Shown here: positions 51,001 through 61,561 of the stretch, piece by piece
Numbering within the stretch: the first letter of the stretch is position 1
Layout of the letters: the number at the start of each line of letters is the position of its first letter
DNA from: Stenopsyche tienmushanensis
Lineage: Eukaryota > Arthropoda > Insecta > Trichoptera > Stenopsychidae
Assembly: GCA_008973525.1 (NCBI GenBank)
Contig: WACJ01000351.1
Location: 124,001 to 188,000 of the forward strand
Direction: 5' to 3'
DNA: 64,000 nucleotides
Notes under the pieces: model-generated
Told to the model about the DNA's origin: nothing
Databases searched by the model: none
Seen by the model: the letters and a program-made list of their open reading frames with translations, nothing else
Program-made: the position numbers and the translations under genes

Positions 51001-54000
51001 AGCGGTATGCTCACAAACACAAGAAACAATTCAATTGTGATTCGATTACAACATTTTATTTTGACAAGTATCAACAGATGTTTTTATAAATTGTGATTAT
51101 TTCTTCGTCGTGCCACATAATGACTCTTGTTTTCTTCGTCTAAACGGATGGCCTCCCTACAGCAACCAAGGCAGGATTTGCAAAAAATCGCAAGAATCTA
51201 AGTTGACATTCAATTAAATAATTTTTATTGTTGTTTACAGATCATGCTGGTTTTTATTTTGCCAAAAATGTCACCAGCCCGATACAACCCCATCGTGGGA
51301 GCCACCACATTGGCAGAAAGTGTGCCCTTATCCAATGTGCCCAACTTATAGGCAATTTGCGCAAGTTCTTTCGTTATTTTTAATAGGTAAGTCCCCTTCC
51401 GGCGGAACCTTCGACCATGTGGTCGTTTTAATCCCTTATTTATTCGAGGCAATAAGGCTTAACACGTAAAAGAAAATTTATCGACAATATTCTGGTGTCA
51501 CATTTTTCACACCACATGACGTTTTTATTGCATTATTTGCGCCTGCTAACTCCGAACGCTCGCCGGCCCCGGGCAACAATAGGGGCCTAAATGAATATTA
51601 AACTAGCTACGTGCCTGTATTTTTGGTTCGGATGCGCTTAAAAATGACTATAATGTTCAGGTGCATTTTCGAAGAAAATGAAGAATTAATGCTTCATGAG
51701 TACATATTAAAAATAAGGGTAGTTTTCGTCCACAACGGAACCCGGTAATATAGCCGAACCACTTTTACAATACAAAAAAGAAATCTACAGCAATTGCTCA
51801 AACATATTTATAAATAGACTTATATATACATATTGATTTACATAACATTGAACAAAATATGCAAATTTTTGTATACATTTACCTCAATAGTAAATTTGAA
51901 ACTAAGTGAATAACGGCGAACTGATTATTTGATATTTCTTCCATAACAGAAAACTTCAAATGTACATTTGAAACAACTTTTACATCCAATTAATAATACA
52001 TTTTATTGCTTATTGTTACAAGACACACGGCAGAATATTATAATTGAATTTAGGGTTGCCGCATACTATAATATATACTTTGGATTTGTTCTTCATCATA
52101 CAAAATTTAAACAAAAACTCTTAATTAATACAATATATATTTACAAATAACATGGTAAAACTACAATATTTTATAAAATGAATGCCAAAATCAATGAAAG
52201 TAATATTTCAACAGGTTTGTTAATATGGGGAGTATTATACGCCCTATTGCCGGAGTTAGCAAAACCCGGTGGTCAACTTTTCGGACTGGCAGCTCTAGCG
52301 TTGGCTGCTCATTTTGGTGGTTGGCTCTTATTCAAACTGACCACTCTACCGGCACTCATCGGTATGTTGTTGGTCGGCATCATTTTACAAAATATCGGTC
52401 TAATCAACATCGAAGGAGAATTTAAGCATGTCACCGCAGAGCTTAGGTATTTCAACAACATATTCAATATCGACTCTAATTAATACAAATATTATAATAT
52501 TAATATAAATTTGCAGAAAAATAGCCTTAGTAATAATATTAACGAGAGCCGGCCTCGATTTGGATCCACCAGCGATGAAAAAGTTGTTTGCGACCGTTTT
52601 AAAATTAGGTCTCATCCCATGGACGGCCGAATGCGTTATAATCGCCCTCATGACTCATTTCCTGCTTGGACTACCATGGGTTTGGGGTATGTTTTATTGT
52701 ATTCAAACAAATAAATTTAAATATAAATTCATTACTTTATATGTATTTTCATGTTTTAGCCTTCCTGTTGGGTTCAATAATTGCCGCTGTATCTCCGGCT
52801 GTTGTTGTTCCGTGTTTATTCAGATTGAGAAGTAAGGGTTACGGTGTTGCTAAGGGCATTCCAACGCTAGTATTGGCCGTGGCAGGCATCGACGATGCGG
52901 CTAGTGTAGCAATATTTGGCATCATCAGCAGTATTATGTTCACCGAATCTTCTTTAGTCAACACAATCTTACAGGTAAGACTGAAAAACAAGCTTATAAT
53001 AAAAGACTTTTTGTAATCACATATATACAAACATTTGCTTTTAAAATTGTAGGGTCCACTTTCAATTTTTGGCGGAATTGGTTTCGGTGCCTTATGGGGT
53101 TATTTGGCAAAATTTGTGCCGGAGAAAAATGATCCATTTGTCGTACCGTTGAGAGTACTCATGCTGTTTTTGGGCGGACTGATTGCTGTTATGGGATCAG
53201 AAGTAATTGGATATGGTGGTGCTGGTAAGTCTTTAATACCGTTCATAATTATTTAAATGAATAGCTTGATAAAACAGTAAAAAGTAATCGTATATTATGT
53301 TCAATAAATATGCAATTCCTAAAAATATTTTTATAAATACTTAGGACCATTAGCTGTGATTGCTGCTGCTTTTGTTTCTTGCTTAAATTGGTCGAAGCAA
53401 GGTTGGGATGTAGAAGATAATCCTGTTGCTACAGCATTTGAAATATTTTGGATGATTTTTGAACCAATCCTTTTTGGTATCACCGGTGCTCAAGTAAAGG
53501 TAAACATTTATACGACGATTCATTTGCATTGAATAACTTATTTTAATGAACTACGTTTAACATATGTGTTATATTTTAGTTGAATGAACTTGATCCTCAT
53601 ATTGTTAGTATTGGTGTGGGATGTCTCTTTACTGGAGTAATCCTTAGAGTTTTTGTCACAGCCGGCATTGGTTTTGGAAGCAACCTTAATACAAAAGAGA
53701 AGTTCTTTGTTGGGCTTTCAGTGGATGGCTAAAGCTACAGTACAGGTAATTATTTTAATATTATTTCTTATGTGCTTAAAATATGCAAACACATTTCCTT
53801 TATGAAAACACTACTTTTTATTATTTTAAATTATCTTTATCTGTTAAATACTAATTAGAACACAATATTATATTATGCACATTTTCTAAAGCCATTAATT
53901 ATCATAATTGTGGTTCATTGCAACATACTATCAGCCATTGTAATTATGCAAAACGTAACAATACCAACCAGGAAGCAATATTTTGCATTTGTCATAGCGA

Positions 54001-54513
54001 CTAATTAAAAAATTCTTTCTTTTCAGGCTGCATTGGGACCCATAGCATTAGACTCGATAACTAAACTAAATGGCACTGAAGAAGAAATTGAATATGCTGA
54101 AATAGTTCTTATGATTTGTATTTTGTCAATAGTCGTTACTGCTCCATTAGGTGCTATTATGATATCAATAACGGGACCAAAACTACTAACAAAGACAAGA
54201 CAGCCTCAAATACTAGAAGGTATGCGATGATGATGTTTGTTAACAAACATTTGTTCGATATATATGCTGATCAAAATATAAGCTGTATTTATATTTTTCA
54301 GGCTGGCGTCGATCGCATCGTCCGTCTATAAGAGACATTTCTATAATTAATGAAGAGGAGGAAAAAGAAAATTCAGATGATACCGAAACAGGGTGGAAAT
54401 GTTTTAACAACGACGAATATAACGCATTCGTCGCATCAAGCCGCGTAAATAAAGGTTTCATTAGAATAATAGGTACAAAAATTAAGTGTATTCCAGTGAG
54501 AATTTCCATTTGA
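48044..54513 (+). CDS. SLC9B2: NHA-type Na+/H+ antiporter (SLC9B family), copy 1, with one frameshift
   Basis: Twelve coding exons: 48044-48171, 48492-48622, 50804-50915, 51241-51386, 52215-52446, 52517-52686, 52760-52974, 53053-53224, 53345-53499, 53580-53745, 54027-54219, 54302-54513. All introns are GT-AG and the frame carries through, except one surplus base near 53721. Ignoring it, the product is about 676 residues. The N-terminus (1-125) is polar and Ser/His-rich (SHHSSHHG). A Cys-rich lead (CPYPMCPTYRQF, 152-163) precedes the membrane core. The core includes ELRKIALVIILTRAGLD, AAVSPAVVVPCL and the paired acids D351-D352 in GIDDAASVAIFG, equivalent to the ion-binding Asp pair of NHA2/NhaA. 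The C-terminus is acidic. The family exchanges Na+/Li+ for H+. The first exon starts at an acceptor (48023), so a 5' untranslated exon lies upstream. Confidence 0.9.
48799..49690. mobile_element. Uncharacterised TIR element, long copy, in antiporter intron 2
   Basis: Same family as 20452-21028: left end TTTTTTTGTGCGGTAGATGC, and right end CGAAATCGCACAAAAAGAG. It is about 890 bp, carrying roughly 300 extra interior bases that include GGACCGGCCAAGCTGCCGCG near 49342. Comparison of the two copies defines the family ends well. No transposase is visible. Confidence 0.7.
49746..50280. mobile_element. TATACAGGGTG MITE, 535 bp, in antiporter intron 2
   Basis: The left end TATACAGGGTGTTTTTTAGG and the reverse-complemented right end TATACAGAGTGTTTGACATA form the TIRs, flanked by TA. 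Inverted copies of TAAGTGT(C/A)AG(G/A)GTT(G/A)TCGAAA lie about 110 bases in from each end, so the element is largely palindromic. It is related to 28201-29092 and 26380-26545. It sits about 55 bases after another element in the same intron. Confidence 0.8.
50619..50660. repeat. piggyBac-MITE end fragment in antiporter intron 2
   Basis: TTAACCATTTGAGCGCCATA followed by AGCGTCTATAGACGCGACC matches the right end of the TTAA-flanked MITE at 23983-24396. The other end is absent. Confidence 0.65.
53721..53732 (+). other. Single-base insertion and premature stop in antiporter copy 1
   Basis: Exon 10 (53580-53745) is 166 bases, while the equivalent exon of copy 2 is 165 and flanking phases require 165. 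The sequence CTTTCA-G-TGGATGGCT has an extra G relative to CTTTCATGGATGGCA in copy 2, which codes SWMAKATVQ. Read literally, TAA follows at 53730-53732 and the product would stop after about 537 residues, losing the last membrane segments. Downstream exons remain in good frame with conserved sequence. It is therefore either a very recent loss-of-function mutation or a sequence error. Confidence 0.85.
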
Positions 54514-55720
54514 ATTGATTGACGGGACCAATTAATTTAGCATTTTAACGTAATTAAGTATTCAATTTTATTTCCTAAAACAACAATTTTAAACTTGTGT
54601 AATGATTTTTTATGGATTGTGATAATATAGTGTTTGTGCTTTTGTATTTCAAATATGTTTTACTGCTCATAAAACAAAATATGCCATTTTATAAAGATGT
54701 GCATTAGGTTTATTCGATTTGACGCTCACTTTTAATAGATCAAAAAGTGTAGTTTCAATTTTGACGAGATTCAAAATTGAATTAAGTTTTAAAAGATTTT
54801 TAAGCTTATTTTAATTTGTGCTGTTGATTATGTACATGAACTTTTAAAAATTGTATTACATTTTATTCTTGGGACAATATTATCTAAGATATTAAAAAAA
54901 CTTTATTATATATTTTTCATTTAAAACTATGGCTTACTTGTATTACAACCAAGAAAATACTTTACAATCATTCATTTTTGCAAGCTTAATATTAAATTCT
55001 AATATAAAAAAAATTGTTCTATAATATGGGATACAAATTGATCACCGAGTGATTTGTTATATTGAAATTGTTAATTGTAGATGATCCATGTTTTTTTTAT
55101 GTAGTAATATTTTATCTTTAATGATCTTCTTAAGCAATATTTTTAATTTATAAGAAATGTTTTTGTTAATGGTTTATTAATCAAATATTTGTTGGCTAAA
55201 ATATAAATGACTAAGTGATAATTTGAGAAATGTATCTTGAAGTTTTAAATGTTCTAATAATTCAATTTAATAGAACACCATTAATTTCTTTAGAATTTCT
55301 TGAAGTAAAGAAATTATTTTGTCCTATAATAAGCAAGTATAAACCATTTGTAACTCATATAATAGAATTATGTTTTACATTCCATATCAAATAATCTGTT
55401 ATATAGGAAATAAGCTATTAAAATCTTAATTATTAAAATATCAATTTTTTAAGTGTTTAATTAAAAGTGCAATTATTAAATTTTACACATTAAAACTGAA
55501 TTTAAAATAAATAAAATACTTATTCAATCGATCATTGATATAGCTTTATTATAAATGCTATTTATTAAATTATAATATCTTATACATTTATCTTAAGAAT
55601 GAAATTAATTTTAAAAGCTATTGTGTTTTAAATTATGTACATAGTCAAAATAGATAAGACGGTTTAGTCTAAAAATATTGTTTGTAAATATGTAGAAATG
55701 TTGTGTTTTTAGAGAATAAA
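54514..55720 (+). terminator. 3' untranslated region and poly(A) signal of antiporter copy 1
   Basis: No gene lies between the TGA at 54511-54513 and the next repeat. The sequence is very AT-rich. AATAAATAAATA at 55715 is the best cleavage/polyadenylation signal. Another AATAAATAAAAT lies near 55507. The actual end cannot be fixed from sequence alone. Confidence 0.4.
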
Positions 55721-56400
55721 TAAATATTTATGATTTAATCAGAACGTAATATTATTTTTATTCGTTTTTACCGCATGTCGTTTTTCATAACTGCGTATAT
55801 GGACATAATAAATGCTTTTACGACCATTTTAATTGAAACGATGAAAGGAAAGGTCGAATGTCAAATACAAGTAGACGAAGCAATTGTTCATTTGTTCATA
55901 AGCCTCGTGGACTATTATTCTTAATATATTATTGATACTTAATTTTTAAAATCATAAAAGTGAGTTATAACCGTTTTGATCAGATGTATGAGTTTCATCA
56001 TTTTATTTTTAAATATCTTGATTTAAATTAACATTTCTTTCATGCATATACAAAATGTTCCACAATTTTTATTTTATAAACGTTTAAATTACGTTCGACA
56101 AAAAATATTAAACTATGGAACAATTTGTAACTACATGAATATTTATGTCAAAATCCTTTTGATCTATTACATCAAATCAAAGACAGTACAAAGTCCATCT
56201 GATTAAAGGCAAATCAATAATCTTAAATTGAGTTTAATTGATTGTTTGTCATTCATGTATAACATTATTATTGATGGCATTGCTTAATATTGATAAGACG
56301 CTCCGCGCATAGCGTTTCTTGTGGGGCTAGAGGATCAATGGAAGACACTGATGGGGTAACCCGGAACAGACTATACAGCAGCGCAGGAAATGTGTTCGAC

Positions 56401-56930
56401 TTATAATGAACCCCCAATCCAGTCAGTCGCTGTCTGATGTCTGTCGTCTTGATTATTTATCTCGGGTGTGAAGTGATGGATCCATGTTTCATTCATGGCT
56501 ACGAATTGATGTAAAAACTCAGTTTTATTGGTGTGAAACATCATCAACCACTCGTTTGAAACATCCCCATGATGCTGTTTTTGTTCCACTGTGCTATCTT
56601 GTGCACAGCTTTCTTATTCTCAAATCTTCAGCCAATATGCGTTGTATAGGCACCTTTTAAAATACCTACCATGTCTGCTAGCTCACGCACTTTCAGTTGA
56701 CGGATCATCCAATATCATTTTGTGTTTTTTTTTCACTATTTCTGGCGTGGTCGTCTCATTTGATCAACTACTTCAATGTTCGATTTGACAGCTTATACGG
56801 TCTTGTTTAAACTCTGGCACCCAATAATTTACTGTTGTAAATGAAGTAGCAGACTTCCTCAGAGTAGAATCTAATTCAGCTTTGATATTGGTTGGACTGA
56901 GACTTTTCAAGTAAAAGTATTGTATCACAT
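56401..56930 (-). pseudogene. mariner transposase relic between the antiporter genes
   Basis: The minus strand reads from about 56925: QYFYLKSLSPTNIKAELDS, then SFTTVNYWVPEFKQDRISC, TTPEIVKKKHKMILDDPS, MEQKQHHGDVSNEWLMMF, and HQFVAMNETWIHHFTPE. This is the N-terminal half of a mariner transposase, up to and including the first catalytic motif, where the invariant Asp of MDETWIHH is Asn. Stops and frameshifts occur between blocks, and the rest of the domain is absent. It lies in the 1.4-kb spacer between the tandem antiporter genes, so it inserted after, or independently of, the duplication. Confidence 0.85.
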
Positions 56931-57158
56931 AATGATTAATGATTAAATTCACTGAGAACGTTCACTATTGATGACTGCCAAATAAATATTAAACAACGAA
57001 GCAAATTCCGTAAATGTGGATCCGTTTCAATTAATACTATATCCGCTTGGGAAGTCCAGCTCTTCCAGAGTCTCAACAGTAAGAGCGCTATTATACTTAC
57101 AAAAATCAAATATACATGATACACTTTTTTTTTTATAGGAAAACTTAATTCGAGAGGA

Positions 57159-60100
57159 ATGGAAGAACAATTAGAAAAATTAAATAAGACTGATGAAAGA
57201 GATTTAAAGATTATCAACAAAAAAAGGTAAAACATTTTCTTTTTAACTTCATAATACACTAACTTAAATACTTTTTAGCTTGACTTAATTCTTGCAATAT
57301 TGTAATATAATAATACAAGAGTATAATTTAATCAATTCCACTTTAATGATGGAAGATAGTATGTGAATTTGTGTGAAAAGTATTTAAGTTATTCCACTTT
57401 GTGCATTACCATTTATATTAATCCATAATTTCTTGTTTTATCAAAGTTTACACAATTAGACAGAGTTTTATGTTTAATAAAGTTAAAGATGTAAATATAA
57501 CAGAATGAACCATGTGCTTGGGTGGTTGGAATTATGCAATATTTATAATATAAAATAATATCATTGTTTATATGTATTTTTCGTCTTATGCATTTTATTT
57601 ATTTGTATTCTATGTTTTTATATTTTTTGTGCTTGTCGCTGGATCAGTATCATATTGGATGTTTTTATATGGCTATACTATTTTTACTTTGTCTTATTAA
57701 GATGTCTTTTTAGTTATAATATATTTATCAGATATTATAATAGAAAAATTCGCCACCAGTAAGCAGAACAAAATATTCTGTTTTATCAGTATATCAATAA
57801 AATACATACTTTTTTTATACCCATTTCATAATTTCATATGTTTATCATTGTTGTTGTCTAATTTCATTTTCTTAATGTGTCTACCATTTAGTAATTTGAT
57901 AATTTTAACCTGTCGAATAACATAGGTCATGGTTATCTTTACTTTGTAAAAAACGCCAGCAATCTGATGCAGAAACTTCATGGGAACCATCATTTTGGAA
58001 TACTTATTGTAGTTATTCAATATGTCCTACATATAAAAGATTTGCTAATATTCTTTCCATTGTACTGATAGGTATGTTTCTATTTTTTTATTAATTATCT
58101 TCATGTCTTTGAAATATTGAGATTATAACAAAACAAAACAAATTAAAACAATCCATATATCAAAATTTGAGAGTCCTTTCGTGTGCTAATATTAAAATTT
58201 TTGCTTATAATTTTCAGCATTATTGTTATGGGGCATCACATATACAATTATTCCAAATTTAGTAAAACCTGGTGGAAAGTTGTTTGATTTATTCATTTTA
58301 ACTGGATGTGCATATTTAGGAGGAAAAGCTCTATTTAATCTTACATCTCTTCCTGGTCTAATTGGCATGTTACTTATTGGAATTTTGTTCCAAAATGTTG
58401 GATTTATAAATCTTCAAGGGGAGTTTTCACTTGTTACCTCAGAACTAAGGCAATAAATCATTAATAATCAATTTTAAATTAATTTTATTTCATAAATAAT
58501 ACATTTTTGATAAGCGTTTATATTTTAATTACAGAAAAATCGCACTTGTGATAATATTAACTAGAGCCGGACTTAGTTTGGATCAACCTACAATGAAAAA
58601 ACTCTATATTGGAGTCTTGAAATTGGGATTTATACCATGGATTGTTGAGTGCGTCACTATCGGTGTATTGGGACATTATCTTCTCGGTTTGCCTTGGAAT
58701 TGGGGTAAATTTATCTAAACATCGTTATTTAACTTAACTGTATTTAACTATGCAGTATTAAAATAAAATACATTGGTTTTTCAGCATTTTTATTGAGCTG
58801 TATAATAGCATCAGTGTCGCCGGCAGTAGTTGTTCCTTGTTTCCTCCGTTTACAAATTAAAGGATACGGAGTCGATAAAGGAATACCAACATTAATATTA
58901 GCATCCGCTGCTATTGACGATACTACTAGTATAGCTGTATATGGCATTATAAGTAGTATAATGTTCACCGAATCTTCACTTATTAATAATATTCTTCAAG
59001 TGAGATATTAAATTATTAAATACAAATATTACACTCGTAATAAAATTTATGTTTCTGATTCTATACAATAAAAATGATAACTATTTATTTTTAGGGACCT
59101 ATATCAATTGTAGGCGGAATTGCATTCGGAGTTCTTTGGGGATATTTAGTTAATTATATACCAGAAAAGACTGATTCTTTCGTTGCACCTTTACGTGTTT
59201 TGCTGCTTTTTTTGGGTGGCTACATTTCAGTCGTAGGATCTACTTTTATGGGGTATGCTGGTGCTGGTGGGAATGCATAAATAAAATTAGCATATATTTT
59301 AAATGCTTTATATGCTTATTATAGTTAATCGGAAGAATATTAAATAAACATAATAAAGTTGAGCATTTCATTTTAGGACCATTGGCCGTTATAACTGCTG
59401 CATTTGTTTCTGGATACAATTGGTCTAAACAGGGATGGGATGTGAAAATTAATCCCGCCACATCTGCTTTTAGATCTTCTTGGATAGTTTTTGAACCGAT
59501 ATTATTTGGATTAACGGGAACATTAATAAAAGTATAATTAAATAAAACACAAATAACGCATTGTTGATAATTAAATGAATATTAACATAATAATATATTT
59601 TTTTAGCTTAATGAATTAGATCCTCACATAGTTGGTGTTGGTGCTGGATGCTTAATAACTGGAGTTGTTATCCGAATATTAATAACGGCTGTGGTTTGTT
59701 TTGGAAGTAATTTTAATGCCAAAGAAAAACTGTTCATTGGACTTTCATGGATGGCAAAAGCTACTGTTCAAGTAAATAGAAATTTGGCTTAAATCTGTTT
59801 TATATTTAGATTAAAATTTGATAAGTCGATTATTAATTAGGCTGCGCTTGGACCACTCGCATTAGAGTCAGTGAAAAATATTTCCGGTACTAAAGAAGAG
59901 ATGGAATATGCAAAAACACTTCTCATGATTTGCATCTTATCAATTATTTTGACTGCTCCTTTGGGTGCCATTCTTATATCAATTACAGGACCAAGATTAC
60001 TTTCAAAATCTCAACTTGTAGAAACACCAAGTATGATAATAAGTAATACTTTATTATAAAGAGTGTTTTTAATTGCCTTAATTTCTAATTTGATTTATTT

Positions 60101-60215
60101 TTCAGATAATCAAACTACCGAAGAAGCTATCAAAGAAAATTCTAATAATATTGAGATTGGTGCAAATAAATTTGTAGAAATTTCTTTGGATGATGTTCCT
60201 ATTTCAGTACTTTAA
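57159..60215 (+). CDS. SLC9B2: NHA-type Na+/H+ antiporter (SLC9B family), copy 2
   Basis: Ten coding exons: 57159-57226, 57926-58071, 58218-58449, 58535-58704, 58785-58999, 59095-59266, 59377-59531, 59607-59771, 59841-60030, 60106-60215. They give 540 residues with an open frame throughout. The N-terminus is short (MEEQLEKLNKTDERDL), lacking the two extra exons of copy 1. Then come SWLSLLC and CSYSICPTYKRF, parallel to the Cys lead of copy 1. Core motifs are KIALVIILTRAGLS, ASVSPAVVVPCF, the Asp pair D250-D251 in AIDDTTSIAVYG, and SWMAKATVQAALGPLALES. The C-terminal tail is short. Exon lengths 146, 232, 170, 215, 172, 155 and 165 match copy 1. Intron 3 has a GC donor. The start Met is the first in its exon, but the frame is open upstream to the acceptor at 57138, so a further 5' coding exon is possible. 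Confidence 0.92.
58450..58451 (+). other. GC splice donor of antiporter copy 2, intron 3
   Basis: The exon ends GAACTAAG followed by GCAATA instead of GT. Copy 1 has GTATTT at the same place. Splicing here restores the phase-2 Arg codon with the next exon (58535). Reading through would hit TAA at 58454-58456. AG|GCAA fits the known GC-AG minor donor pattern, so this is probably a functional non-canonical intron. Confidence 0.75.
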
Positions 60216-60897
60216 TTTTAATATTATGTTGTATTGATATTTTATAGTTCCTCAAAATGTATCCAAATAGATAACATATTGAAATTTCATGACAAATAAT
60301 CCTATATTTTAAAAAATATACATCATATAAAATGTATATAATTTTGCTAACTATTTACACAGTATATGTGCTTAGATATACAAAAGTGCTTAAATATAAT
60401 AGGCAAATTTCTTGTATACAGATTTACTTATTGATAAAGTCAGTACTTATTTTTGATACAATTTAGTTTATTTAAACTTTTGTATTATAAATCATTACAA
60501 AACTACATATTTTCATTGAGAAACATATCATATTGATATATGTATAAATTTTTTGTATACATTTTGTCTTTTATAATATTTTTTATGTGAACTGCAGCAT
60601 TGTTTAGCCATCAGTTTCTAAAGAGTTTGGAGAGTACTTAATTTATTAATAATTTTGAATGGTGCTCTTTATTATAAAATTTCACATATATTTGCATTAC
60701 GGCATTCCAAGATTTACCAAAATTTTTATATCTCAAACATGACCAATTAGTCATTAGTGAGCCTAAAGCTACAGGGTGAAATTTTTGAGATTTTTTATGC
60801 AAAATTGGTAGCAAATAAATACTTAATAATTAGTTTATTTAAATATAATACTTTAAATGTTTGAGATTTCATTATATAGTTTTTGTGACAAAATAAA
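60216..60897 (+). terminator. 3' untranslated region of antiporter copy 2, candidate poly(A) signals
   Basis: AT-rich sequence after the TAA. Candidate AATAAA signals lie at 60814-60819 and 60892-60897. No other gene is seen in this stretch. Confidence 0.35.
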
Positions 60898-60995
60898 ACA
60901 TGACAATTTATATTTTAGCTAGAAATAATGCGTCTTGAGATCTCATGAAATTATTTCAAAAGAATTTATCTCCACAAGAGCATCAATATCAAATG

Positions 60996-61561
60996 TACCC
61001 AGACAAAAGGGCATTTTTATACATCAAATGAATTTTTTTATAATAAATTTATTTACAAGATTATTCCATAAAATAATCACCATCGATATTTAAAACCATC
61101 CTCTACCTATTGGGTAATTTTTTATTCTTTTTTAAGAAAAAATAGGTGGTTTCGATTTAAAGCAGCCCAAGAGGCCATTTTTGATACCATCTTTAAATAT
61201 ATATTTTTTTCCATCTAAAAACCTCTGTAAGGAACGAAATAAGTGGTAATCAGATGGTGTCAAATCTGGTGATTATGGGGGATGCTGAACCGTTCTCCGC
61301 CCAAATTCATGCGTGGTATTTGTACCGCCTTATTCTCTTCACTTAATAAAGTACCCATACACCTTGTTTTCACACTTTGTGGATGTTTTGTAAACTTATT
61401 TGAACACTGAACCATGAATATTTGTTCTTCATTTCTTGAATGAAAGACTTCAGTTTGCTTTCAATTTGGGAAACTTTCGAAAGACGTGCAATCTGAGCAA
61501 TAGATGAAAAACAAGTGACCGTCAAAGTTGCTCATTAAAAAAACGCCCTTTTTTCTGGATA
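60996..61561 (-). mobile_element. Internally deleted mariner element, about 566 bp
   Basis: TA-flanked ends CCCAGACAAAAGGGCATTTT and, reverse-complemented, TCCAGAAAAAAGGGCGTTTT form TIRs. The minus-strand interior keeps a mariner fossil near 61190-61300: VQHPP, stop, SPDLTPSDYHLFRSLQRFLD, the region around the third catalytic Asp. The rest of the transposase is missing or unreadable. It lies downstream of antiporter copy 2. Confidence 0.75.

Noticed and set aside
51225..51452. A 75-residue minus-strand open frame (RPHGRRFRRKGTYLL...) that looks protein-like.
   Set aside because: It is the antisense of antiporter copy 1 exon 4 (51241-51386, plus). The plus strand has good splice sites on both sides, the right phase, and a counterpart of identical length in copy 2.
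52400..53030. Minus-strand and alternate plus frames over the antiporter exons.
   Set aside because: They cross splice sites in the wrong phase, and the reconstructed exons explain the sequence fully.
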